This document shows, one piece after another, positions 46,179 through 57,403 of a stretch of DNA of 64,000 nt. The stretch's first letter is position 1. Each line of letters begins with the position of its first letter. Below the pieces are notes generated by a model. The model was not told where the DNA came from. It saw only the letters and a list, made by a program, of their open reading frames with translations, and ran no database searches. The stretch covers positions 23,107,829-23,171,828 of the forward strand of contig OX387187.1 of NCBI GenBank assembly GCA_947561395.2, read 5' to 3'. This DNA comes from Buxus sempervirens. Taxonomy: Eukaryota; Streptophyta; Magnoliopsida; Buxales; Buxaceae. Made by a program: the position numbers and the translations under genes.

Positions 46179-47944
46179 TTAAGTGTGGTATCTAAATATA
46201 AAGATGATATGAACTTGTGCTATATGTATTTTTGTAAGGCATTTATATAATACCTGTGTTTGACGGTTACTCATCATTAAGTTTTTAAAGTCTGCAAAAT
46301 CTCTGGCATGTTGTGCAACAATTGATTCAATTGATTCTCGTTGTCGCTTCTCCTCTTCTAGCCGCTCCTCCGTTCGTTGCAATTGTTCTCGCATCCTATT
46401 AAACTTATCTATATCGACATACCAAGATGACGTACTCGAGGATGCGCTACCCCACAGCCTAGTGGGAGTGTGGCCTAACCCACAACACTGCACCCTGCCA
46501 TGTGTGTCATGCCCCATGACTTGAGTATATACATCATCTCAGGCTGTCGAATCTGGCATGCCTTGTTCCATGATAGTTCGCATTTGATCCTGGAAAAAAT
46601 ATTTATGCAATCATTGAGTTATCAAAATAGATGCTAATAAAGTTAATCGTATGCTACAATTATACCTACAATAAGAGGAAATAACTTACTATCTTGTCAG
46701 CCACTTCATCATTGATTTGCGTGCCATCTTTTCGAGTATTCATTCTTATAAAAGTCTCAGCACGGCCTGCTGATCCCTAATGAAAAAAATATGGCGTTAA
46801 TTCATCATAAATCATTTAAACATCCACAAGCAGAAATTAATACAATTGACCCGATTAAAAAGATGAAGAAATATAAAAACGAAGAACACATGTAGAGATA
46901 AATAAAGAAAAAATAATACAAATTTCGACAGCATCTCCCCTAAAAATAGAGAATTTTCCAAACCAAATTGGTGTAAAATAAAGCCATTCAACCTGAAAAA
47001 CAAAAAAAGAACGCAAAACGTAGCATTAATATACAATATTCCTCATTCTAAACATTTAATCTTATCATACAAGAAAATAGAAAAGCTACTATACAACTTA
47101 GAAGAGATAAGAAAGCAATGAAATAAGGTTGTACACTATGAAAACCGATCATCAAGTTGATGAGGTGACCAGATTTATAATAGTATATCAAGACATTCAT
47201 AAGTGGCCATTTGTTATACCTGTTCGTTTTTTACCCTGGCAAAGCTCTTTGTCCCAGCCGTATGATTAAGTGTCTGGTTGGCACAATTACTTTTATTCCT
47301 TGCTGATGCGTTATGCAACATATAATCATACAAAGTCAATAAACAAGGATGCAGTAGCTTTAGAAGACATATTAACTATTTAACAAATTACTTGGGCTCT
47401 TTGTGAGTTCCAGTACTATACTATAATTGCCCATTGCTCCTCTACCACATCTGGTGGGCGATGATTTATACGTTCAGCATTTGTTTCGTATGGATCATAA
47501 TGGTTCAACTTCAAATCAGACTTATATTCCCTCCATTTTTTATTAATTGATTGCATGATAACATCCCGTAACCTATCTTCAACCTCAAATTCCTACTGTG
47601 CATAACAAATTGAAATTTAAAAGTTAATACCAATTAGCTAAATATGTGGACATTTTGAGCAATGAACTACATTAAAATTTAGATTATATACCTTTATAAG
47701 CGACCACGCTCGGTCCTTCTCCCTATCTGTGACTTCTCGCCAGTCAAAGCGATTCAGGGGTATAACACGTCCATCGCGTGCCAGTGTCCCACAAAAACAA
47801 GCCAATTTGGAGGCATTTGGTCCAATTGGCTGCCCCAATTCATCTACATCAATGCTGAACTTTTCTCCAGGTCGAAGTTTTAGTAAATCAAAGCATCTAG
47901 TAGGGCCTCTACCCCTCCTAGCTGCCCCACCCTCTGCCATCTAA
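46179..47944 (-). pseudogene. CACTA accessory transposase (Transposase_24/Ptta-En-Spm), multi-exon
   Basis: Minus-strand exons in order: 47940-47690 (RRGRGPTRCFDLLKLRPGEK, QPIGPNASKLACFCGTLARD), about 47590-47396 (SINKKWREYKSDLK, DPYETNAERINHRPPDVVEE), about 47300-47222 (ANQTLNHTAGTKSFARVKNEQ, then a GT donor), about 46780-46690 (AETFIRMNTRKDGTQINDE), and 46600-46230 (YTQVMGHDTHGRVQCCGLG, then a coiled-coil-like R/E/Q-rich end). One in-frame TGA precedes DDVYTQV. The gene is otherwise well kept. Its likely role in an active element is binding the subterminal repeats; here it may be dead or need the stop bypassed. Confidence 0.8.
46893..47010. repeat. Direct duplication shared with 51927-52045
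   Basis: AGAGATAAATAAAGAAAAAA and CGACAGCATCTCCCCTAAAAA recur 5 kb to the right with few changes, extending over about 120 bp. A related stretch occurs at 6930-6960 in the other CACTA fragment. It is probably an internal repeat of the element. Confidence 0.8.
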
Positions 47945-49604
47945 TAAAATACATTATATTCTGTAGAAAATATAATCATACAAGTCAATAACAATCTGAT
48001 TCATCATAAAGGGCTATTGTTTGTTAGTTAGTTTAATAGAAGAAAATAGTGTGTCATATTCAAGACAAAAAATGCACCATGCAAAGGTACGTATTTTTGT
48101 AAATTTATCAACTACAATTCAAATACAATTCATTCATGGTCATCATCAAAATCCGATCCCTGTTCGTCATGAACAGGATCACTAGAAGATGCGAGCTGTT
48201 CTGTACTTGTATGAGAATGAGCATCAACTGTTGTGCCAGGTACGTCTTCCCTTGCCCAACTCAACCCATCAACCTCTTCTTCATTATTTGTTACAAGTTG
48301 GGTAGCATATGGCTCGCAATCAATGGGTTGATCATCATTCGTGATCAATTCAAACAAGTCCCTTAGCTTAGTCTTCACAACAACATTCCACTCTTCATCG
48401 ATTGGATCCACCACAAAGAAAACTTGTTCAGCTTGAGATGCGAACACAAACAGATCATCCATGACATGTTGACCAGTATATAATAACCGTTTGAAGTTCA
48501 CAAGCGTAAATCCTAACTCATCTGTCTTAATGCCTCTTCCTTGTGTCATGATATCAACCCAATCACACTTAAACAGCACATGTCTAAGCTGCTCTGAATA
48601 TGCCAATTCAACCACATCAGTCAAACACTCGTAAAAAGACATATAACTTGTTATTGGATTTTTATCTTTCGTACTAGCGTAGCTAGTAGTGATTGCTTTT
48701 ACCACAATACTGCTATTCTGACTCTTTGAGGATTTCTCTTTCTCCATCGTGCAAAAACGATATCCATTGCTTATGTATCCCTTGAATCTTTTTGCTATTG
48801 ATTGTGGCCCCTGTGACAACAACATAATGTCCTCGGAGATGGCACTATTTGATGCTTTTAGTGTCTTGACTTATAAATAAAGGGCCAAGTAGGTTAAGAA
48901 ATGCAATATTAAACAACACATGTGAAGCTATAATTCTATAAATGAAATAAGGTTTCTTACATGTTCTTTAAACCACTGCATGAATTCATTATTATATTTC
49001 TTTTGTATGTCATGTTCCCTTGCCCTAAGAGTTAACATCTTAAGAAGGCTTAGATGGCGCCTGTAATGTAAAATACAATGATTAATTCAAAGAATATGAA
49101 AATATTATAATATAGAAACAAATGGATGAGGTAAGCAAGTAACTTCTTACATTCGAAAACTTGCAACCCTATCATCATTGAAAAGCACATAACGATGCGC
49201 TTGTGCCCACTCAATATTGGATAATTTATATGGTTGGGCACTTCCAATTGTAGTTTCATCATAGTTTCGTTCTTTACGGCCGATTAGTTTTTGATTCTAC
49301 GTTAGGTAAGTATCGGGAACAGAATATCGTACATTCTTCCGCAATATACCCTTCTACAATTGACCCCTCTGGTTGTGCTCGATTGCGCACATATGACTTT
49401 AGGGTGTACAAGTACCTATTATGAAAAACAAAAAATCTTGATAATCAAGATGATTCGATAGCGAAATACAAGGAAACACATTTAATAAGGCTGTTGTAAT
49501 TCGTACCTTTCAATTGGATACATCCAACGATATTGGATAGGTCCCCCTTCTATAGCTTCTGCAGCTAAGTGAATTGGCAAATGCACTATAATATCAAAGA
49601 ACGA

Positions 49605-49618
49605 GGGGGGGGGGGGGG
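49605..49618. repeat. Poly(G), 14 bases, in TNP2
   Basis: On the minus strand it encodes the proline run in the ISPPPP stretch of the DUF4218 region, so any length change shifts the frame. Confidence 0.95.
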
Positions 49619-51525
49619 AAATCCTCTCCATTTGGCATAATACTTGTGCAATACTATCTTGAAGGCTCTTCAAGTCATCAACTTCACAAACTTTGGAACA
49701 CAATTGATGAAAAAAGTTGCACAACTCTATCAATACGAATGCTACATTCTTCGGCAACACTTTCCGAATAGCAAGAGGCAATAGTTGATGCAGCAACACA
49801 TGGAAATCATGACTTTTAAGACCAAATGTCTTCCGTTCTTTACTACTCACCCGTTTAGCAATGTTGGACGAATAACCATCTAGAACCTTCATATTTTTCA
49901 GCGCTTTGCAAAATATATCTTGTTCCCGTTTGTCTAGTGAGAAGCATGCAGCCGGCAAACATGCTTTCTTTCTATCTGGTAACATCTGTGGATGAAGTGC
50001 GTGTCTAATACCCATGTCAACCAAATCCAAGCGCGCCTTAAAGTTGTCCTTCGTTTTTCCATCAATATTTAACAATGTACCAAGTATACTATCGAAAACA
50101 TTCTTCTCAATATGCATCACGTCCAAATTATGTTTGATCATAATATCCCTCCAATATGGCAATTCAAAAAATATGCTCTTTTTCTTCCTATTAAAGGGCA
50201 TCGCTCCTTTACCAATGTTTTTAGAGTACTTCTTACTAGTATGCTTCCCGAATACATGTAAATTGCCTGTTAAGTGATCGAGAATATCCCACCAGATTAA
50301 TACTGTTGGAGCTTCCCTTGTCTCTGTGGTACCATCGAAGGATTGTTTTTGCTTTCGAAACTTATGATCAAGAGGTAGGAATCGACGATGACCCATATTA
50401 CAATGCTTTGGGCTATGACGCAAATACTTAGAACACGTGTCTTTATGACAAGAAGGGCATGCAAGTTTCCCTTTAGTGCTCCAACCCGAAAGCATAGCAT
50501 ACCCAGGGAAATCACTAATTGTCCAAATTAACCCTGCACGCAGAGTGAAGACCTCCTTTCTTTACACTCATATGTCTCAACCCCAGAAACCCATAGGTCT
50601 TTTAACTCTTCTATAAGAGGGCGCAAGTACACATCTATATCATTTCCCGGCCCCTTCGGCTCTTGTATGAGTAAAGAAAGGATCATGTTTAGTTGTTTCA
50701 TGCACAACCACAGTGGCAAGTTATATAGAATCAAAATAACTGGCCAAGTGCTGTGGGTGATACTCATTGTTCTAAATGGATTGAAGCCATCAGATGCTAA
50801 GCCCAGCCTAACATTACGAGGATCAGAACTGAACTCGCTATTCATCACATCAAAATATTTCCTAGTCATAGAATCTGCAGGATGCCTTAACTTATCATCA
50901 TCAGTACGACCATGTACATGCCATCTCATATCATTGGCAATCTTGGAAGACATATACAATCTTTGAAGATGCGGCTTCAAAGGAAAGTGCCTTAATATCT
51001 TTTCTGCCTTTTTCTTTCCCTTTTTATTGGAATGACTGTCTTCGGATTTCCATCTAGAAGTACCGCAAATATCACACTTTTGTTTTTCGCTAGTTTCATT
51101 CCAATATAGCATATAGTCATTTGGGCACGCATCTATTTTGTTATAATTAAGACCCAGATCCGATATCATTGTCTTTACCTGTGAACTAGGTTCTGGAAAT
51201 TTTGACACAAATGGAAATGTCTCTCTCAACAACTCAAGCGTCAAACTCAATGACGTATTGCTCCATCCACTGAGGCAATTTATATGAAATATTTTAACAA
51301 TGAATGGCAATTTCGTGTGGCTTTTACACCCCGGGTATAACTCTTCTCCAGCATCATGGAACAGTTTCTCAAACTGTGGATTATCCTCTTTTGGGGTATC
51401 ATCTGATGGCATATGTGAAGAACTCGCAGATACGTCCATTTCATCCTACACCCCATAAGCTTCTTTAACCATGAGCCTAACTTCATCACCCACAAATTGT
51501 GCATCATCTACTATGGGATTAACAT

Positions 51526-51543
51526 GGGGGGGGGGGGGGGGGG
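51526..51543. repeat. Poly(G), 18 bases, in TNP2 N-terminal region
   Basis: It separates the N-terminal domain frame (51734-51519) from the rest of TNP2. Its length, real or mis-sequenced, sets whether the two join in frame. Confidence 0.95.
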
Positions 51544-52689
51544 TGTTGTGAATCGAGAATATCCTCCCCATGATAGTACCACTTTGTGTAGTTTTGGTCA
51601 AATCCATTACAAATCATGTGTTCGTATGTGACTTCTTCACTCTGATACAACACATTATTACATTTCGGACAAGGACACTTCAACAACACATTAATAGTTG
51701 CCCTGCAAGAACATGCGAATTTGATGAAACCCAAGACTCCATCTCGAAAATCTTTACTAGCCCTATTCCATCCATAGTAAACGTAACATATTTAGTTAAT
51801 AAATATAGATACACACCCTTCATCAAAACATTAAGAAATTAACTTTCTGAATACCTAGATCTCCTCATCATAATATCAGTGCTATTAAACAACATTAGAA
51901 CAGAAAATATAAAAACAAGGAACTTAAAGAGATAAATAAAGAAAAAATACAAATTTCGACAGTATCTCCCCTAAAAATAGAGCATTGTCCAGACCAAATT
52001 GGTCTAAAATAATAATGGTTTAACCTAGAAACAAAGACAAAGTCGAAATGTTGCATTCATATACAATCAAAAAATAGCATCCACATCCATATCCACCACG
52101 ATATTCATCATAATTAAATAAACTAAAACACAAATAAATTAATCATCTGATCAGATCAAATAGATCAATAAATCAGATCAACTGAACGGACTTTCCAAAT
52201 ACCAGTTAGTTCCCCTAGGTTGCCTTCAATCCCAGTCGGATGATAATCCAAAAGCTATTCCTCAGTAGAGCCCGGTTGGCGGTATTTTGTTGAACATAGG
52301 TACATATCTCAAGCCAGGGGCGTCTGTTGATCTGTCTTAGTACTTCTAGAGTCCCTAAAAGGCGGCAGAGCCAACCATGACTTGATCTTGAGAAATTGAA
52401 CTTATCGATCTAATCTTTTGATTTTTGAAATAAATTGAAGACAGCAAAACGAATACCAAAAATTACAATGCATATCATATGCCATGGCCTAAATACTTAC
52501 AGCATGACACATTATAGATACTAGAGAATAAATACTTACCCATTCTAGAGGCAAAAAAAATCAAATTAAATGCCTCACAAAAACAAACAGGATCCATTAA
52601 TACTTACAATTAAATGCCTCACAAAAAGCCTCTTTGTTTCACAGAAAACAAATAGGATCCATTAATACAGTATTTATACCCTTAATACC

Positions 52690-53030
52690 TCCCGACTGCA
52701 ATGAGAAGTGAAGAAACTATGTTTGTACATACTATAAAAAGACGGCAAATAAAACTAATGTGTTTACAAGAAACCAAATGGAAAGGGGATAAGGCTGAGA
52801 AGGTTAATGGGTATAAACTTTCGTACAAATTGAAAGGTAACAATAGAAATGCAATGGGCTTAACGACTAATAACAATACGAAAAATAATATTGTTTGTGT
52901 TAGAAAAACTAAAAATAGAATAATGTTGATTACGTTAGTCATAGTTCAAGAAATTTTTAAACATTATCAGCACCTATGCACCTAAAGTGGGTATAGATGA
53001 CAACATTAAGCCATTTGAAGGGTTTCCAAG
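52690..53030 (+). pseudogene. RTE-clade LINE endonuclease fragment
   Basis: The frame 52701-52985 carries RRQIKLMCLQETKWKGDKAE, the start of the apurinic-type endonuclease of plant RTE LINEs. A frameshifted continuation IISTYAPKVGIDDN lies near 52965-53010. Nothing further of the LINE remains. It lies inside the CACTA element on the opposite strand to its genes. Confidence 0.82.
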
Positions 53031-53034
53031 AAGT

Positions 53035-54180
53035 AATTCCCAAGATCTATTTATTGTGCCATTTCGCACAAATTTCATCTGCACACCACACAAAGCACCA
53101 AAGCACAAATTGTTTTAACATGGATTAATTTGAGCCTTGGGTGATCCAAGAATGAGCCAAGGATATAACAGAAAGATGAAGGCTAAGAACGAGAAAAAAG
53201 GTAATGAACTACTTTAAAGGCTACCCTATGCAACTTGGTGGTGTTTGGAAGGAAAGATGCTAGCATCTTTGTCAAGGAGAGTATGAAAGAACGTAATGCT
53301 AAAACGTGAGAAAGAAACAAATATCCCAATCTAATCGTGAGAAAGAAACAAAATTCAAAAGGCTTGCAATCTTTATTTATATTTAAAATAAGTCCCAATC
53401 TAATCATAAGAAAGAAACAAAATGCTAAAACGTTGAAAACATAACATCAGAATCCTTCTTCTTAATTAGTACACCATAGCATTGCTTTGAGATGGCAAGA
53501 TCAGCAAATATCCCATTGATGTTTATTTTCTCTGTTGAAAAATTCAGTAATACAAGTCATCCAACCAAATACCCTTTTTTTTTACAGAAACACAACGATT
53601 CAGCAACAATAGATTTACCATGTTGGATTCTAAATCAACATGATTGATGGCATAACAAACCTGGATTATTTTATATAAGTAGATACAACACAACTTACCA
53701 GAATAGTTGACCACAAAAGAAATAACATATATATTTAAAATGAAAATATCCTTTAAAGTCAGGTTTTATATAACGCATAACTGAGCTAGTTAAATGGTGG
53801 TTATTGTTTAGAAAAGCAACAATTAAAATGTCTTTTTGAATATTCTTATTGATTTTTTTCTTTTGGATAATTAATGAGAGATATCATAAAGGATCAAAGT
53901 GAGAGAAAGCACATAGCACCCATGAGAGATAGATTCAAAGCCGTAAAAGAAAAGGTAATCCAAGAAGTACATTGTGTCATCATAGAGAGATAAACTACCT
54001 CAAGAATGCTACAGTAGACCAATCATGCATAATATCATTACAAGCGATCACCTTAAATTCATCTAGGATAAAGGCCATGAACCCACTAGTGCCACTTTGT
54101 CCTCAAGAATCCCTAGCTTCCTTATATGTGCCCTCTCAGAGATACATTGATTACTAGCCAATCATACAAACCAAATGGTG
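53035..54180. other. CACTA interior without recognised coding sequence
   Basis: AT-rich sequence with short random frames. Near 53290-53420 a phrase with GAGAAAGAAACAAA recurs twice. No RNA gene or terminal repeat was seen. Confidence 0.4.
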
Positions 54181-54189
54181 GTGAAGAAG

Positions 54190-54400
54190 GCTGCATTATA
54201 CATTAACTTACCTTTCCGCCTAAGGTATATGAACCACCATTGCTCCACAAGATCCAATAGGATCCTCGAAAAGATCCATCTCAAGCACTGTCATGCTTAA
54301 GAGGAATGACCAAAGGAACCCACGAACTCACAATGAAAAAATATGTGATTCATTGACTCCTGGTCCTTTGGGCACAAAACACACAAGTTCAACAATATAG
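54190..54400 (-). pseudogene. LINE zinc-binding (zf-RVT) fragment
   Basis: On the minus strand, CVLCPKDQESMNHIFFHCEF is the zinc-binding RT-associated motif of plant L1 ORF2. The reading then meets stops. It is a small remnant inside the CACTA element. Confidence 0.7.
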
Positions 54401-54621
54401 CTAAGTAGTTCATCTCCCTTGAGGCACACACCACACACACACACGTTCAGTGATATAGCTAATTAGTTCTTCTGCCCTTAAAAGTATTGTAAGCACCTCA
54501 TTTTTGCGCTCCCATAAAAACCAGAAATTCAAACCCTGGACAGAAAGTCAAACCCTAACGGGTGAAAAGTTGACTTTTTGATCAACTGAAAATTGGCCAC
54601 CTCGCTTTATGCCATTGAATA

Positions 54622-55260
54622 GAGAATCTCGACACGATTCCAACGCAACTGAGTTTGCAGGAATCGGGGTCCGAATGAAGGTTCTGCGGGCGGTCAAACC
54701 TGAGCAGAGCCAAAAGTTGACTTTCTGCTAAAATCCGATCCAGAGGCCTACCCCTAGGTCATTGGATAGAGAATCTCGACACGGTTCCAACGCAACTGAG
54801 TTTGCAAGAATCGGGGTCCGGATGAAGGTTCTGTGGGCGGTCAAACCTGAGCAGAGCCAAAAGTTGACTTTCTGCTAAAATCCGATCCAGAGGCCTACCC
54901 CTAGGTCATTGGATAGAGAATCTTGACACGGTTCCAACGCAACTGAGTTTGCAGGAATCGGGGTACGGATGAAGGTTCTGCGGGCGGTCAAACTTGAGCA
55001 AAGCCAAAAGTTGACTTTCTGCTAAAATCCGATCCAGAGGCCTACCCCTAGGTCATTGGATAGAGAATCTCAACACGGTTCCAATGCAACTGAGTTTGCA
55101 GGAATCGGGGTCCAGATGAAGGTTCTGCAAGCGGTCAAACTTGAACGAAGCCAAAAATTGACTTTCTGCTAAAATCCGATCCGGAGGCCTACCCCTAGGT
55201 CATCGGATAGAGGGCTCTGATACGATTCTAACGCAACTAAGTTTGCCCAGATCGGAGCCC
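54622..55260. repeat. 147-bp tandem repeat, four-plus units (LTR F)
   Basis: The phrase GAGAATCTCGACACGGTTCC starts at 54622, 54769, 54916 and 55063, with a degenerate start at 55210, giving an exact 147-bp period. Every unit carries GTTGACTTTCTGC and a GGTCAAAC box, both containing the TTGAC W-box core. Confidence 0.95.
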
Positions 55261-55612
55261 GGGTAAAGAAAATCTGAGCTGACGAAATTCCCGAGCAGCA
55301 AAACCGGCAATCTGCGCACGTGGCAAAAAGCTGCACACGTGGCGAGTTGCACAGGAAAATATCTCGGGGATCAAATCCGTAAATATCCAAATATACGAAA
55401 TATCCCAGGGACAAAATCTGTAAAAATCCGAGAATATTGGATTAAACAAAAAATTGCCAGGGACTAAATCTTAATTTCCGGATTTTTTAGACAAACAAGC
55501 GGCCGCATTATATTTTTTGTCATAATTATGCCGCTCGCGCGAACGTGGCAAGCGGTATGCGCTCACCTTGAGCTGGGCGCCAAAGTGAGCGGATACCCCT
55601 TCTCCCTTGCCT

Positions 55613-55618
55613 ATATAA
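55613..55618 (+). promoter_or_regulatory. TATA box of LTR F
   Basis: GCCTATATAAGCCGCG lies downstream of the 147-bp array and upstream of the leader, in the position seen in E and M. Confidence 0.55.
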
Positions 55619-57403
55619 GCCGCGCGAGTGCTCGTGCAAAGGGGTTCGGACATTTTTTTTGGGACTGGATCATTTTTAGGGTTGGGGATTTTGGGGTTCG
55701 GGGGATCATTTGAAGGTTCGGAAAAAATTTTGGTTGGAGGATTTTAGGTGGAAAGATTTTCGGTCAGGAGCTTTTCTTGGGCAGGGGTTTTGGGTTGTTC
55801 TTCGTCAGGTTTGAGTTTCCATTAGCTCACTCCCTTTTCCTTCTTCTTCCTTCACCCGAACCCCCCCCCCCCCCCTCTCTCTTCATCCCGGCTTGCCTCC
55901 AAAAACCCCCAGACAATCTCCTCCCCTCCTTCATTCTCATCCATCTCCAATAAAGAGGTGGAAAGCTTGTGGCTGTTGGTGGAGAAAAGGGATTTTCCAA
56001 CTGCCGTCGGAGCTCCAGGGGAAGGCTACGCACCTCAAGAAAATCTCAAGCACTCTCAGGTATCACCCCTCGGCACTTTCCTTTTTTTGTCATATATATA
56101 AAAACAGATGCATGATGCCATGTTTAGGAACTTAAGTCTCTCCCCAGCTCATATTCGATGTTCATTTTCAAGGGAGTATGTTCCCTGTTACTGTTAAGTG
56201 AGTCTCATGTACCCTGTATACCCCCCTCCTCTTTCCCTTCTCTGAATCTTCCTGAGTTGAAGTAGGGATTTTAGGTTCTAAGGTTGGGTTGATTCGTAGG
56301 TGATGCATGCTAGGTAAGGATCCCACTGTCATGTTCATATAGGGTTTGCTATTCCTACTGCTGCATGCATGTGCTCTAGCTTGGGTTATCCTGCATGGTT
56401 CTTCTTGATTTCCTTGAGGGCTAGAAGCATACACACACACCCTGTGGTCTGAAATAATCTTATATGAGTTGTGCTATTTCCATTTGAATACAAGTTTAAG
56501 TGTCTTCTGGGGAGTGGTCGAAGCCCTGGGAGGGCTTACAGAGCTTAAAAAACCACTTACAGAGCTTCAAAACCTTAAAAATGGGGTTTTAAAACCAAAC
56601 AGTGAGCATCGGGTGTCCGCCGAGTTCGCGCGAAGCTCACGCCCACTTCGCGCGAAGTGAGCGCGAGCTTCGCGTAAGCGCTTTTTGCGCTTCGCGGATT
56701 TTTTCGATCCGCCCAACCCGCGCCTAGTGCCTGAGGTCGGTGCATACCCCTAAAACATGCTGAATTGCTAGATTTTTGAAAAGTTTCGAAAATACCCTTT
56801 ATCGTACAGCGGGGGCTTCGCCCCCCGCACCCCCACCCCCCTTTGTTCGCTACGCGTCCAACTAATTCCTTGGTGCAGGGAGGTACCCCACCCCGTGGGC
56901 TCCGCTTCACTCCGCCCACAGGGGCCCCGGGTACCTCCCCTTGGACCCAGCATAGTGAGTCAATCTCCCCCTGACAAGTGTCATCTTTGTATATTTTTCT
57001 ATGATTATTGCTGGATGTGAGTGCTATTTCCGAACCAAACCGGATAAACCAACAGGGTTTCCGGGTGACCCGGAAACCCAACATGGGACTTGGACCTTCG
57101 GTCCAACCTGATTTCCAGTGGACCTTCCAACGGGGCCCACCCGGCCCAATAAACATGTATGCATGCAACTTAATCAAGATAAGCAAAATTAACCAACTAA
57201 ACCGGGCGAGCCAAACTTAAGGTGGTCCACCCTAACCAAACTCGTGAAATTGATGCAAAAATTGCATGGTTTGACCGAGACCAAGGGCAAGGGCCTACCG
57301 GGCTCGCCAAAGCCCACCAACCGAACCAAGGAAGGGTGCAAACCCTAACTTCTGGCAACTTGGGTTTACAGGCCCAGATTTGGACTACGGGCCCCAAGCC
57401 CAG

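Larger units (their letters stand above)
48130..51734 (-). pseudogene. CACTA transposase TNP2-type gene, broken
   Basis: Blocks in minus-strand order: N-terminal transposase-associated domain 51734-51545 (CPCPKCNN), a run of 18 C breaking the frame, the Transposase_21/TNP2 region 51439-50528 (CDICGTSRWK, LRHFPLKPHLQRLY, MRWHVHGR, RLGLASDGFNPF), a one-base frameshift near 50555, then 50495-49482 with MLSGWSTKGKLACPSC, the H-N-LDVMHIEKNV motif and the DUF4218 domain ending GPIQYRWMYPIERY. A further exon near 49420-49300 (LKSYVRNRAQPEGS) and the DUF4216 exon 48825-48130 (FKCDWVD) follow. Besides the shifts, a TAG lies near 51450. It would be the catalytic transposase; this copy cannot make it intact. 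Confidence 0.88.

Noticed and set aside
56575..57186. 203-codon minus-strand ORF
   Set aside because: It lies inside LTR F, antisense, over CGCGCGAAG words and GGGCC-rich sequence; no domain is visible.
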